Origin: Bryobacteraceae bacterium
GTDB lineage: Bacteria > Acidobacteriota > Terriglobia > Bryobacterales > Bryobacteraceae
Length of the DNA: 64,000 nucleotides
Direction: 5' to 3'
Assembly: GCA_025980665.1 (NCBI GenBank)
Contig: JAICXC010000002.1
Span: 26,057-90,056 of the forward strand
The first letter of the stretch is position 1; each line of letters begins with the position of its first letter. A program made the translations under genes and the position numbers. Shown here piece by piece: positions 1 to 8,778 of this stretch. The notes under the pieces were generated by a model. The model was not told the DNA's origin. It made no database searches and saw only the letters and a list, made by a program, of their open reading frames with translations.

Positions 1-1
1 C

Positions 2-1075
2 CAGAACGCCACCATTCTCGCGCCCGGCACGCTGGTAACTTTTCTCGGGCAGAATATCGCTGACGCGGTGGCTTCCGCCGATCTGAGCCAGGACAATTTG
101 CCGCTTAGCTTGGGCGGCGTGCAGCTGTATTGCGACGGCAATCCATCTCCGTTACTCTATGTATCGCCCACACAGGTGAACGGACAGATTCCCTTCGAAT
201 TTCTGGATGCCAACAGTATTAGTTGCTATCTGCGCATCCAGCATTCCGATGGAAGCGTTGTCGCCAGCACCGCCATCGCGGTCCCGCTGGATCAGCAGAA
301 TCCCGGAATCTTCGCCAACGATGGCGAAGAGCCGCGCGCCGCGATTGCGTTTCATAATTCGAGTTTCGCCACTGGCACCATTACAGTGGATGGCAGTATC
401 GAGGCGGGAGACACGGGCACTATCACCATCGGTGACCGATCGTACACCTACACCGTGCAGGCTGGTGACACACTCGCATCGGTACGGGACGCCTTCGTGG
501 CCCTCATTAACGCGAATACCGAGGAAGAAGTGGTGGCGATTCCGGAGCCGGCCTTTCACCGCATTCAACTGCGCGCCAAAGTTCCGGGGCCGGAAGGCAA
601 TGGAATCACTTTCGCCGCGACCACGGATATGGGCGACAACGCCAATCTGTTCCTGATCCTGACCAACTTGAGCAATACATTATGCTGCGCCAACCGCGCC
701 GGCGCTCCCGTGACACAGGCCAATCCCGCGGTGCCCGGTGAGACCATCCTGGTATACGCCACCGGTTTGGGAACCATCGAACCCGCCGAGGCGACGCAGG
801 CGGAGAGTACCGGCCGCAAGTACACCGGTCCGGCCCTGAACGACCCAAGGGCTTTCGTTTCGTCCCTGGCCGGCGGATCGACGGCGAACGTGATCTCGGC
901 GAATCTGGCTCCCGGAATGGTCGGAGTCTACGAAGTTCGCTTGGAGCTCGGATTAGGAACTCCTCCCAGCCCATTGGCGCAGCTCACCATCTCGCAGGAC
1001 ATTTATACCAGTAATATCGTCACCATCCCGGTCGTCGATCCTAACGTTCAGACGCCCGTGGTGCCGTCGCCGTGA
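2..1075 (+). CDS. Secreted protein, TIGR03437 (Solibacter-type) C-terminal domain, 5'-partial
   Basis: The reading frame is open from base 2, so the gene starts before the window; the GTG at 68 is only the first internal start-like codon. The visible part has the marks of the Solibacter-type TIGR03437 C-terminal domain: GTLVTFLGQNIA before base 68, then PLLYVSPTQVNGQIPFE, QNPGIF and the closing GETILVYATGLGTIEP block. An insert between them (GTITIGDRSYTYTVQAGDT) resembles a small beta-rich repeat unit. Proteins with this tail are usually large exported proteins of Acidobacteriota whose N-terminal part varies. The function of this protein cannot be told because that part lies outside the window. 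The domain is the strongest single clue to the organism. Confidence 0.85.
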   Translation, partial: QNATILAPGTLVTFLGQNIADAVASADLSQDNLPLSLGGVQLYCDGNPSPLLYVSPTQVNGQIPFEFLDANSISCYLRIQHSDGSVVASTAIAVPLDQQNPGIFANDGEEPRAAIAFHNSSFATGTITVDGSIEAGDTGTITIGDRSYTYTVQAGDTLASVRDAFVALINANTEEEVVAIPEPAFHRIQLRAKVPGPEGNGITFAATTDMGDNANLFLILTNLSNTLCCANRAGAPVTQANPAVPGETILVYATGLGTIEPAEATQAESTGRKYTGPALNDPRAFVSSLAGGSTANVISANLAPGMVGVYEVRLELGLGTPPSPLAQLTISQDIYTSNIVTIPVVDPNVQTPVVPSP

Positions 1076-1123
1076 CCAAACGATTACATTTCCGACAGAC
1101 CGGCTAAAATCGATTTTCTAAAG

Positions 1124-1612
1124 ATGGACCGCGTTAAGAATCGCCCGGCAGATGTCCGCCTCTGGAGAGTTCCGCGGCTTTTAGCGATGCTTGTGATCGC
1201 CTTCGGCGTGTATACGTTCTTTATGCCCATGCTGATTCTAACGACGCCTGTTTTGGGCAGGGCCGAATGGTCATCTTTCCACATGGCGCTAGAAGTTCAC
1301 TCCGGACGATTACCGGCGAACCGCCCTTGGATCGAGCTTACGGCCGTGGAAGATGCATTTGTTTACCTGCTGATGGTCACGGCCCTGGCGCTATCGCTGT
1401 TTCCCTGGGGCCAGAATGCTCTTTATCACGTCAGTCTCGTCGGATCGATTGTCAGCGCGCTCGCGACGCGCAACGCCACCCACCACCTTGCGGAGTTCGT
1501 GACCGGGTCGCCGGACGTCCGAGCCAAGTTCGGTCCTGCGATGTACCTGCTCCCCTTGACGATGCTGGCATTTCTACTGACCCGCAGCCATCGGATTGCA
1601 GATCGTTCTTAG
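1124..1612 (+). CDS. Hypothetical membrane protein, about four TM segments
   Basis: A 162-residue protein with hydrophobic stretches near residues 19-39 (LAMLVIAFGVYTFFMPMLIL), 84-101, 108-125 and 138-154, which suggests an inner-membrane protein with four helices. A loop between TM1 and TM2 (EWSSFHMALEVHSGRLPANRPWIEL) would lie on one side of the membrane. The ATG at 1124 follows a TAAAAT box by 13 nt, so a short leader is likely. I do not recognise the family. It stands alone between the TIGR03437 gene and a convergent DUF2007-like gene. Confidence 0.65.
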   Translation: MDRVKNRPADVRLWRVPRLLAMLVIAFGVYTFFMPMLILTTPVLGRAEWSSFHMALEVHSGRLPANRPWIELTAVEDAFVYLLMVTALALSLFPWGQNALYHVSLVGSIVSALATRNATHHLAEFVTGSPDVRAKFGPAMYLLPLTMLAFLLTRSHRIADRS

Positions 1613-1633
1613 TCGCTCATCATCGGGAATTCC

Positions 1634-1894
1634 CTACGCCGGACTATACGGCCGGAACCCGTTCCGGCTCAAGGCATCCTTCGCGGCGTCTTCATCGGGC
1701 GGCGCGACGTAGAAAAATGCTCCCACCCGTTCCGACTGAAAGATAAGGCCGCCGGAGTACTTGTCGGGCTCGACCAGATAATCGAGCCCAGATTCGGTCA
1801 GCAGGTTTTCCAACCGCAGAGCTTCGGTGAGGCGTTTGGCGATGTAGATTAGCGTGAGTTCCTGATCGCCGAAGTGCTCCGGTCCGCGCTGCAT
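1634..1894 (-). CDS. DUF2007-like small protein
   Basis: An 86-residue soluble protein. The core ELTLIYIAKRLTEALRLENLLTESGLDYLVEPD, then GAFFYVAPPDEDAAKDALSRNGFRP, has the beta-alpha-beta pattern of the DUF2007 'putative signal transducing protein' group, a GlnB-like ferredoxin fold that usually carries the phrase 'A..L...L...GI...V'. No catalytic residues are evident. It lies just downstream of, and on the same strand as, the 143-aa hypothetical gene (9 bp gap), so the two are probably co-transcribed. The family assignment is by pattern only. Confidence 0.6.
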   Translation of the reverse strand: MQRGPEHFGDQELTLIYIAKRLTEALRLENLLTESGLDYLVEPDKYSGGLIFQSERVGAFFYVAPPDEDAAKDALSRNGFRPYSPA

Positions 1895-1903
1895 CCGGCC
1901 GCT

Positions 1904-2335
1904 CTAGCCTACGCGCGCTGTGAAAGCCTTGTACGCTTCTTCACCGCTGGTTTTGGACACCCATTCGGCGCAGGCTTTTCCGGCCTTTTCGAGATTGCCG
2001 AGATAATGCGGGTCCTTGAAAGCGGCGCGGACTTCGCCAAGGATCGGTTTCACCCGTTCCCACACGAAAAGAACCTCGCGGGTGTTGGCGAAGAATAGGT
2101 CGGGGTTCATCACGCCCGAATTGACGAACGAACCGGCCATATCCCAATAGCTGGCAACTTGTCGGAAGTAGGCGTTGGGTTCGGATCCGGGAGGGCAGAG
2201 CTGGCCAAACTCGGCCATGGTCTTGCATTTGAAGTTTCCAAAGAACCAATTGCGGGCATCGCGCATCTTTGGTTCCCGGCGCAGTTCGTAGAGCTTCAGC
2301 AGCAGGTTGGCATCGTCGTAAGTGGGTTGGGACAT
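1904..2335 (-). CDS. Hypothetical protein, 143 aa
   Basis: I start this at ATG 2335 (MSQPTYDDANLLLKLYELRR), not at the track's 2641, because the extra N-terminus would run through the dprA start region in low-complexity sequence. The protein is soluble and largely helical, with the conserved-looking phrases RDARNWFFGNFKCKTMAEF and YFRQVASYWDMAGSFVNSG, and a tail rich in acidic and basic residues. It recalls DUF4760-type helical proteins, but I cannot confirm this. It is divergent from dprA, about 80 bp between starts, and precedes the DUF2007-like gene on its strand. Confidence 0.65.
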   Translation of the reverse strand: MSQPTYDDANLLLKLYELRREPKMRDARNWFFGNFKCKTMAEFGQLCPPGSEPNAYFRQVASYWDMAGSFVNSGVMNPDLFFANTREVLFVWERVKPILGEVRAAFKDPHYLGNLEKAGKACAEWVSKTSGEEAYKAFTARVG

Positions 2336-2414
2336 AACCTTCAGCGTACCCGATCCGCCGGGACGGGTGAGAATTCGCGGCTGGCCGGGACACAAATCTA
2401 CCAGCGACAAATAC

Positions 2415-3593
2415 ATGACTGCACCGATGCCCGTTTTTCTGCCCCGCGAGAGCGAGCTGCATTGGCTTGCCCTGCGCATGACCCCGGGGCTGGGGACGCG
2501 CACGGCGGTCCAGTTGATCGAGACATTTAAAACCCCCGAAGCGGTGTTCCGTGCTTCGCGCTCGGAGCTGGAGGCATCGGGCGTTTCGTCCGGAGTGGCG
2601 CAAAGCGTTGCCAGCGGCTGTGCCTTTGACGATGCCGTCACCCAGCAGCAGAAACTGGCCGAGACTGGGGCGATGGTGATCCCGCTGACCGATCCGCGTT
2701 ATCCTGCCCGGCTCAAGGAGATTTTCGATCCGCCGCCCCTGCTGTTCGCTCGCGGCCGCGTGGAGATCATGGAAGAGCTGATGCTGGGTATCGTCGGCAC
2801 CCGCCGGCCCACAGCCTACGGAACGGCCGCCGCAGCCCGCCTCGCCAAAGATCTGACCGGCGCAGGCCTGACTATCGTCAGCGGCATGGCGCGAGGCATC
2901 GATACGGCCGCGCACCGGGCGGCACTCGAGGCCGGAGGGAGCACCATAGCTGTGTTCGGATGCGGCGTTGACGAGGTTTATCCCGCGGAAAACCGCAAGC
3001 TGGCCGAGCGGCTTTCCAAAGACGGGTTGGTGGTTTCCGAGTTTCCCATGGCCACTCCACCGTATCCGCAGAACTTTCCCATCCGCAACCGGATTATCGC
3101 TGGGCTAAGCGTCGGCGTGCTGGTGGTTGAAGGCGGGGAGTACTCGGGTTCGGCCATCACCGCCAAACTTGCCGCAGAGCAGAACCGCGAGGTCTTCGCG
3201 GTGCCTGGAAACATTACGTCGAAGATGAGTTGGGGACCCAACCTGCTGATCAAACAGGGCGCAAAGCTGGTCCAGGAGTGGAACGATGTGGTGGTGGAAC
3301 TCAAACCGGAAGACCGCCGGCGGCTTGCGGACCGGTGCCGTAACCGATTGAATCTGAAGGACGGTGAATCGAACGATACAGCGCAATCATCCTTAAGCTT
3401 TGGAATGGATGCCACCGGGCGGGCGATCCTGAATCATCTCAAACCAGACGCTCCGGTCGCCCTGGACTATCTGGTAGAAACTCTGGCGGGGACCTCTCCC
3501 GCCGATATCATTGCCGCGTTGTTTGAACTGGAATTGGCAGGCCTGGTGCGGCAGCTTCCCGGCAAAAGCTTCATAAAGGTCTGGTTTGATTGA
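2415..3593 (+). CDS. dprA: DNA-processing protein DprA/Smf
   Basis: DprA binds incoming single-stranded DNA during natural transformation and loads RecA on it. The central Rossmann-like DprA domain is clear: GIVGTRRPTAYG, IVSGMARGIDTAAHRAAL, GCGVDEVYPAEN, SEFPMATPPYPQNFPIRNRIIAGLS and EQNREVFAVPGNI. An N-terminal helix-hairpin-helix-like region (ALRMTPGLGTRTAVQLIE) and a C-terminal winged-helix part (ILNHLKPDAPVALDYLVE) complete the usual order. I chose ATG 2415 (392 aa); the track start at 2322 adds an unrelated Pro/Gly/Arg-rich stretch. ATG 2427 is possible too. It is followed 126 bp later by topA, a very common pairing in bacteria. Confidence 0.95.
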   Translation: MTAPMPVFLPRESELHWLALRMTPGLGTRTAVQLIETFKTPEAVFRASRSELEASGVSSGVAQSVASGCAFDDAVTQQQKLAETGAMVIPLTDPRYPARLKEIFDPPPLLFARGRVEIMEELMLGIVGTRRPTAYGTAAAARLAKDLTGAGLTIVSGMARGIDTAAHRAALEAGGSTIAVFGCGVDEVYPAENRKLAERLSKDGLVVSEFPMATPPYPQNFPIRNRIIAGLSVGVLVVEGGEYSGSAITAKLAAEQNREVFAVPGNITSKMSWGPNLLIKQGAKLVQEWNDVVVELKPEDRRRLADRCRNRLNLKDGESNDTAQSSLSFGMDATGRAILNHLKPDAPVALDYLVETLAGTSPADIIAALFELELAGLVRQLPGKSFIKVWFD

Positions 3594-3719
3594 AGTTGCG
3601 GGAACACGTCATGGTCTTCCGCCGTGTCATGGTAAGATTTCGGTTGTTTGCGTCCGACTTGTGTATTACGGACCCGCACGGGCAGTTCGTCCTAAAGTAA
3701 AGAAAGCTGACGTCATCTT

Positions 3720-6158
3720 ATGGCAAAAAACCTCGTCATCGTCGAATCACCGGCGAAGGCGAAAACCATCGGCAAGTATCTGGGCAAGGATTTCCTGGTC
3801 AAGGCCTCCCTGGGCCACGTCAAGGACCTGCCCAAGAAGAACCTGTCGGTGGATGTGGACAACGACTTCACGCCAGTCTACGAAGTCATTGAAGGCAAGA
3901 AGAAGCTGATCGCGGAGCTCAAGACGGCGGCCAAGAGCAGTGACAACATCTATCTGGCCGCTGACCCTGACCGCGAAGGGGAGGCCATCTGCTATCACCT
4001 CCAGGAAGAGCTCAAGGACAGCAAGAACGGCAAGAAGAGTCCCAAGATTTTCCGGGTGATGTTTAACGAAATCACCAAGAACGCGATTCAGAAGGCGTTC
4101 GAGAAGCCCATGGCTGTGAATCTCCACTTAGTGGACGCGCAGCAGGCCCGGCGCGTACTCGACCGCATTGTGGGCTACAAGATTTCTCCGCTTCTGTGGG
4201 ATAAGGTTCGCCGGGGTCTCTCCGCGGGCCGCGTCCAGACCGTCGCCTTGCGCCTCATCGTGGATCGGGAGCGCGAGATCAAGGCGTTCCAAACCAGGGA
4301 ATACTGGAGCATCGACGTCAACCTCGCCGCTAAGAAGCCGCCGCAGCTCACGGCGCATCTGGCCAAGAAGAATGACGAAAATGTAGAGATTGCGAATGAA
4401 GCCTCGGCTAAGGCGATCGTTTCGGCGGTAGACGGAGTCGACTACATTGTCCGCTCGGTTGTTAATAAGGAAAAGCGCCGCAATCCGGTGCCGCCGTTCA
4501 TCACCTCGACCATCCAGCAGGAAGCCGCGCGGAAACTTCGTTTCAGCGTAAAGCGCACCATGATGCTGGCGCAGAAGCTGTATGAAGGCGTAGAGCTGAG
4601 TAAAGAGGAAGGCGCCACGGGTCTGATCACCTACATGCGTACTGACTCGGTCCGCGTGTCGAACGATGCCGTGGACGAAGTCCGCGCCATGATTACCGAC
4701 CGCTGGGGCGCTGAGTATCGCCCCGCGGCGCCGAATGTTTACAAGGGCAAGAAAGATGCGCAGGATGCCCACGAGGCCATCCGTCCTACTTCGGCGATGC
4801 GCAGCCCGGAGAGCGTCGAGAAATTCCTGGCCGAAGACGAGATGAAACTGTACCGGCTGATCTGGATGCGCTTCGTGGCCTCGCAAATGACGCCCGCGGT
4901 GTTCGATCAGACCACCATCGATGTCGACGCCAAAGGCAAGGACGGCGCGGCGTACTTGTTCCGCGCCACCGGCAGCGTCCCCAAATTTGACGGTTTCCTC
5001 AAGGTTTATCAGGAAGGCAAGGACGAAAAAGACGAGGAAGATGACGAGCTTAAGAATAAACTACCCGCCGTCACCGCGGGCGAGGTCTTAAAGTTCAAAG
5101 CGATCCTGCCCGAGCAGCATTTCACCGAACCGCCTCCGCGTTTCACGGAAGCGACGCTGGTCAAAGAGCTCGAAGCCAAGGGCGTGGGACGCCCGTCGAC
5201 GTACGCGTCGATCTTATCCACCATCCAGGAGCGCGAATACGTCCGCAAGGACGGCGGCAAGTTCACGCCCACCGAGCTCGGCATGGTGGTGACGGATCTG
5301 CTGCTTGAAAGCTTCGACGATCTGTTCGATGTCACCTACACGGCTCGCATGGAAGGCGAGCTGGACGATATCGAAGAAGGCAAGCTCGACTGGCGTGTGG
5401 CCATGAGCGAGTTCTACGAGCGGTTTCAGAAAGACCTGAAACACGCCGAGCGCCACATGACCGATATCAAGCGCATGGAGGAGCCCACCGACCAGATTTG
5501 CGAGAAGTGCGGCAAACCCATGGTCATCAAGTGGGGCCGCCACGGCAAGTTTATCGCCTGCACGGGCTATCCGGAATGCACCAACACGCGCGAGATCGCG
5601 CAGGAAGGCGTGACGGAGCAGGACGAGGCAGAATACTGCGACAACTGCGGTCGTCCCCTGGTACTCAAGAAGGGCCGCTTCGGACAATTTCTGGCGTGCT
5701 CGGGCTATCCCGATTGCAAGACCACCAAGCAGCTCGGCGCGGGTCAAAAACCGCAGGATGTTCCCCTGGACGAATCCTGCCCGCAGTGCGGGAACAAACT
5801 GGTCAAGAAGTTCGGCCGCTTCGGTGAGTTCGTCGCCTGCAGCAACTACCCCACCTGCAAATACGTCAAGCAGAAAACTATTGGAGTGAAGTGTCCCAAT
5901 TGCTCGGAAGGTGAAATCATCGAGCGGCGCTCCAAGCGCGGCAAGACTTTCTACGGCTGCAACCGATATCCCGAGTGCGATTTCGTGGCCTGGGGCAAAC
6001 CGCTTCCCGAGAAATGCCCGGAGTGCGGCGGCAGCTACCTGATCGAGAAATTCCTGAAGTCCGGTGCCTTCGCCCAGTGCCCCAACGGCGAGTGCAAGTT
6101 CAAGAAGCCCCTGCCTCCCCAGGCTCCTGTCGAGACACCCGTGGAGGTGCAGGCGTAG
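3720..6158 (+). CDS. topA: DNA topoisomerase I (type IA) with five C-terminal zinc ribbons
   Basis: An 812-residue type IA topoisomerase that relaxes negative supercoils. The N-terminal Toprim domain begins KNLVIVESPAKAKTIGKYLG and includes the acidic DPDREGE triad. The active-site tyrosine is in GLITYMRTDSVR, and the QDAHEAIRPT motif follows. After about residue 590 come five tetracysteine modules: CEKCG..CTGYPEC, CDNCG..CSGYPDC, CPQCG..CSNYPTC, CPNCS..CNRYPEC and CPECG..CPNGEC. E. coli has three such modules, so this tail is longer. The stop overlaps nothing, but the next gene begins at the very next base, so a methyltransferase is translationally linked. Confidence 0.97.
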   Translation: MAKNLVIVESPAKAKTIGKYLGKDFLVKASLGHVKDLPKKNLSVDVDNDFTPVYEVIEGKKKLIAELKTAAKSSDNIYLAADPDREGEAICYHLQEELKDSKNGKKSPKIFRVMFNEITKNAIQKAFEKPMAVNLHLVDAQQARRVLDRIVGYKISPLLWDKVRRGLSAGRVQTVALRLIVDREREIKAFQTREYWSIDVNLAAKKPPQLTAHLAKKNDENVEIANEASAKAIVSAVDGVDYIVRSVVNKEKRRNPVPPFITSTIQQEAARKLRFSVKRTMMLAQKLYEGVELSKEEGATGLITYMRTDSVRVSNDAVDEVRAMITDRWGAEYRPAAPNVYKGKKDAQDAHEAIRPTSAMRSPESVEKFLAEDEMKLYRLIWMRFVASQMTPAVFDQTTIDVDAKGKDGAAYLFRATGSVPKFDGFLKVYQEGKDEKDEEDDELKNKLPAVTAGEVLKFKAILPEQHFTEPPPRFTEATLVKELEAKGVGRPSTYASILSTIQEREYVRKDGGKFTPTELGMVVTDLLLESFDDLFDVTYTARMEGELDDIEEGKLDWRVAMSEFYERFQKDLKHAERHMTDIKRMEEPTDQICEKCGKPMVIKWGRHGKFIACTGYPECTNTREIAQEGVTEQDEAEYCDNCGRPLVLKKGRFGQFLACSGYPDCKTTKQLGAGQKPQDVPLDESCPQCGNKLVKKFGRFGEFVACSNYPTCKYVKQKTIGVKCPNCSEGEIIERRSKRGKTFYGCNRYPECDFVAWGKPLPEKCPECGGSYLIEKFLKSGAFAQCPNGECKFKKPLPPQAPVETPVEVQA

Positions 6159-6908
6159 GTGGCGGCTGCGGCGGCAACGGCGAACGGATCTCCCGATTAC
6201 GGCTTAGACGCTCCGCGCGTTGTCCGCAGCATGTTCAGCCGGGCTGCGTGGATCATCGCGATCGCTCTGGTGCTGTACGTCGTGAATCATTCCGAGTATC
6301 CCGGACCAGCCGCACGCATGTGCGGCGTACTAGCGCTGATCGGCCTGATTTTCTTGGGCATCGGGGCTGTAATGGTGTGGTCTAGCCGGGTTGCGAAACT
6401 GCGGCTGCGCGATCAGTTGCTCGATTCGCTGGCGCTGCGCGGCGACGAGCGCGTGTTGGACGTGGGCTGCGGGCGCGGTTTGCTGGCGATCGGTGCGGCC
6501 AAGCGGCTGAAGAACGGCAAAGTCATCGGCATCGACGTGTGGAACCCCTTCGATCTTTCCGGCAATACTCCCGACGCCGCGAAAGCCAACGTCAAGTTGG
6601 AAGGCGTCGCCGACAAGGTCCGTATCGAGAATGGCGACGCGCAGAAACTGGTGTATCCGGACAACCATTACGACGTGGTGGTCTCTAGCCTGGCTCTTCA
6701 TAACATTCCGGAGCATCCCGCTCGATCCCAGGCGGTTCGCGAAATGCTTCGCGTGCTGAAGCCGGGTGGGAAGCTTGCTATATTCGACCTTTTCCGCACC
6801 GGCGAGTACGCGGACGTGCTGCGAGCTTTGGGCGCGAACGACATCGAGCTTTCGAAGACCCGATTTCTCTGGTGCGTGCCAGGCCGGGTCCTGACCGCGC
6901 GGAAGTGA
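6159..6908 (+). CDS. Membrane-anchored SAM-dependent methyltransferase
   Basis: A 249-residue class I methyltransferase preceded by two hydrophobic helices (about residues 30-46 and 53-74), which would tether it to the inner membrane. The SAM-binding glycine motif is VLDVGCGRGLLAIGAA (motif I), followed by IGIDVW, GDAQKLVYPDNHYDVVVSS and LKPGGKLAIFDLF. The GTG start at 6159 directly abuts the topA stop, so it depends on topA for expression. The substrate is unknown; similar two-TM methyltransferases are annotated only as class I enzymes. The downstream gene aat starts 10 bp later. Confidence 0.8.
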   Translation: MAAAAATANGSPDYGLDAPRVVRSMFSRAAWIIAIALVLYVVNHSEYPGPAARMCGVLALIGLIFLGIGAVMVWSSRVAKLRLRDQLLDSLALRGDERVLDVGCGRGLLAIGAAKRLKNGKVIGIDVWNPFDLSGNTPDAAKANVKLEGVADKVRIENGDAQKLVYPDNHYDVVVSSLALHNIPEHPARSQAVREMLRVLKPGGKLAIFDLFRTGEYADVLRALGANDIELSKTRFLWCVPGRVLTARK

Positions 6909-6918
6909 CTCTTTCCTT

Positions 6919-7515
6919 TTGGACATTGTCGGCATTACCAAAGTCCTGACGTCGGCAGACGTCGAATCCGGCTACCGCGCCGGGATCTTTTCGATGGCCG
7001 ACCCACAGGGCGGCGTCATCACATGGCACCGGCCGAAGCGCCGCGCCATTCTTCCACTGGACACGTTTCATATCTCGCGGTCGCTAAGCACGTTGCTGCG
7101 GCGGCGCCCGTTCAAGGTCACCTTTGACCGCGCGTTCTCCGATGTCGTGGATGCCTGTGCAGACCGCCCCAGTACATGGATCAGCACTGAGTTCAAAAAG
7201 ATTTACGGCGAGCTGCACGCTCAAGACAAAGCGCACTCGGTCGAGGTTTGGGTGGACGGCGAACTGGCGGGCGGACTTTACGGAGTTCATCTGGGCGGCG
7301 CGTTTTTCGCCGAATCCATGTTTCACCGGCGCACGAATATGTCCAAGGTTGCGCTGGCGGAACTGGTGTCGCGGCTTCGGGCGCAGGGGTTTGCCCTCCT
7401 AGAAGTCCAGTACCTGACCGAGCACTTGGCGCAGTTTGGCGTGATCGAGATTTCGGACCGGAAGTATCGGGCTCGCCTGAAAGAGGCGCTCCAGTTCTCG
7501 TGCAGCTTTGGATGA
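6919..7515 (+). CDS. aat: Leucyl/phenylalanyl-tRNA--protein transferase
   Basis: Aat transfers Leu or Phe from aminoacyl-tRNA to the N-terminus of proteins bearing Arg or Lys, feeding the N-end rule ClpS/ClpAP pathway. Family marks are GYRAGIFSMAD (equivalent of GYFPMA), TWHRPKRRAILPLDTFHISRSL, FKVTFDRAFSDVVDACA, GELAGGLYGVHLGGAFFAESMFHR and SKVALAELVSRL. The start is TTG 6919; 198 aa is close to the usual length. It is the last gene of the topA group, with a 10 bp spacing from the methyltransferase. Confidence 0.93.
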   Translation: MDIVGITKVLTSADVESGYRAGIFSMADPQGGVITWHRPKRRAILPLDTFHISRSLSTLLRRRPFKVTFDRAFSDVVDACADRPSTWISTEFKKIYGELHAQDKAHSVEVWVDGELAGGLYGVHLGGAFFAESMFHRRTNMSKVALAELVSRLRAQGFALLEVQYLTEHLAQFGVIEISDRKYRARLKEALQFSCSFG

Positions 7516-7537
7516 GCGCATCGGGCGAGGCATGCTG

Positions 7538-7585
7538 TTATTGCCAGGACATCCCTGACACATTATTGCCAGGACATGCCTGACA
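7538..7585. repeat. 25-bp tandem direct repeat resembling an IS481-type end
   Basis: Two adjacent copies with a period of 25 bp: TTATTGCCAGGACATCCCTG at 7538 and TTATTGCCAGGACATGCCTG at 7563, each ending in ACA or AGG. Read on the minus strand, each unit starts TGTCAGG.ATGTCCTGGCA. Tandem TGTCAGG...TGTCC motifs are what I associate with the ends of some IS481-family elements in Acidobacteriota. No transposase is nearby, so this would be a relic end. The repeat is seen directly; the IS link is an inference. Confidence 0.5.
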
Positions 7586-7640
7586 GGAGCAGGGTACGGA
7601 ATCGTGGTCTCGGGAGCGGTGGGAATGCGGGAATAACAGG

Positions 7641-8594
7641 CTAATTCGGACCCGGCTTGGATCGCCTCCGCACCTCGACATTCTCACCGACAAAAATCGT
7701 TGTCAAATCGTCGGCGTTCTCGATCGGTCCAGAGTAGTTCTTTCGGGCCCCTTCAATCGCTCCCCGGCCTAAGGCGTGCGCGTACACGGCGAGCCGCGGC
7801 TTAGTGCGGCTGAACACGACCCCGGTTTCCGCTGCGCTCGTGTGATGACTAATGATGTTTTCCGCCTGTTCGCGGGTCGTCCCGCCCGCCATCAAGGCTT
7901 GCACTGTTAGGGTGCTGACCTCGTGAATCAACACATCGACGCCAGTCGCGTATTTGATCAGGTTTTCCGAGAATCTGGTGTCACCGGAGATGGCGACCGA
8001 ATGGCCTCCTGCGTCGACCCGATAACCGAATGCTGGTTGCACTGGCCCATGATCGACCAGAAATGCCGTCACCTTCACGCCGTTGTGCTCGTAAACAACC
8101 CCCTGCTGAATGTCGGTGGCCGAAACCATGATTCCCTCTTTCGAGAACTTTTCATCCACGTCGCGCCGCATGTGGATATCGAAATCGAAAGCTTTGAGCA
8201 TGTTGTCCATCATTTCTTTGGTGCCGGATGGACCCCAGACCCGGAGCGGCGTCTTGCGCCCGCTGGTCCAGCCAGTCAGGAGGATATCCGGCACCGACAG
8301 AATGTGATCCGAGTGCAGGTGAGTAAGAAAAATCTTATCGATCTGCTGCTGCCGAACACCGGCTTCGGCCAGCCGGATGACGGCGGCTCGTCCGCAGTCG
8401 AACAACAACTTCTCCCCGTCAGCCTCAACCAGGATGGATGGACCATATCTTTGGGTGTCGGCGGGTGGACCTCCTCCCGAGCCCAGAACCACAATTTTCA
8501 AGGCGGCGTCTGGCGCCGATGGCGGTGATGTTTGTCCGGCAACGGGAAAAGAAATGACAAGCAGGACCAATAACGCGCCAATGTGTTCCTTCAT
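7641..8594 (-). CDS. Exported metallo-beta-lactamase-fold hydrolase
   Basis: A 317-residue protein with an N-terminal signal peptide (residues 1-20, GALLVLLVISFPVAGQ) and a metallo-beta-lactamase core. The dinuclear metal motif is THLHSDH at residues 91-97, with later ligands likely in LVDHGPV, ISGDTRFS and a C-terminal YAHALG histidine. The layout (GSGGGPP..., GPSILVE, LLFDCGRA) resembles the RNase Z/arylsulfatase-like branch, but an exported member is unlikely to process tRNA. Its role is more likely hydrolysis of a small periplasmic ester or phosphodiester. It is convergent with aat. Confidence 0.85.
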   Translation of the reverse strand: MKEHIGALLVLLVISFPVAGQTSPPSAPDAALKIVVLGSGGGPPADTQRYGPSILVEADGEKLLFDCGRAAVIRLAEAGVRQQQIDKIFLTHLHSDHILSVPDILLTGWTSGRKTPLRVWGPSGTKEMMDNMLKAFDFDIHMRRDVDEKFSKEGIMVSATDIQQGVVYEHNGVKVTAFLVDHGPVQPAFGYRVDAGGHSVAISGDTRFSENLIKYATGVDVLIHEVSTLTVQALMAGGTTREQAENIISHHTSAAETGVVFSRTKPRLAVYAHALGRGAIEGARKNYSGPIENADDLTTIFVGENVEVRRRSKPGPN

Positions 8595-8618
8595 GATGTT
8601 GGATCAGTATAGCGAAGC

Positions 8619-8699
8619 TTAGCCCAGTTTCTTTGGGGCAGCTGGCAGTTCCTCGATCCACACGCGGCGGTAGCTGGAGTCCCCCAGCCGACGAGAAGC
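8619..8699 (-). pseudogene. C-terminal remnant, DUF1080-like
   Basis: On the minus strand a short frame reads RRLGDSSYRRVWIEELPAAP before a stop at 8619-8621. The 'YRRVWIEELP-stop' phrase is how I remember many DUF1080 (3-keto-disaccharide hydrolase, LamG-like) proteins ending. Upstream the frame loses any resemblance and the sequence runs into unrelated DNA. I read it as the surviving tail of a deleted gene. The evidence is a single short motif, so the call is tentative. Confidence 0.3.
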
Positions 8700-8778
8700 G
8701 CCAGCCAGGCAATCGAGCAGCGACAAGCTGAGAAAACCTTCCAAGCGCTCTCCTCATTAGTTCGCTGGGAAACGCTCT

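Noticed and set aside
1941-2915. 324-aa minus-strand ORF across the dprA start
   Set aside because: Shadow of both dprA and the 143-aa gene; the translation is basic and low in hydrophobic periodicity.
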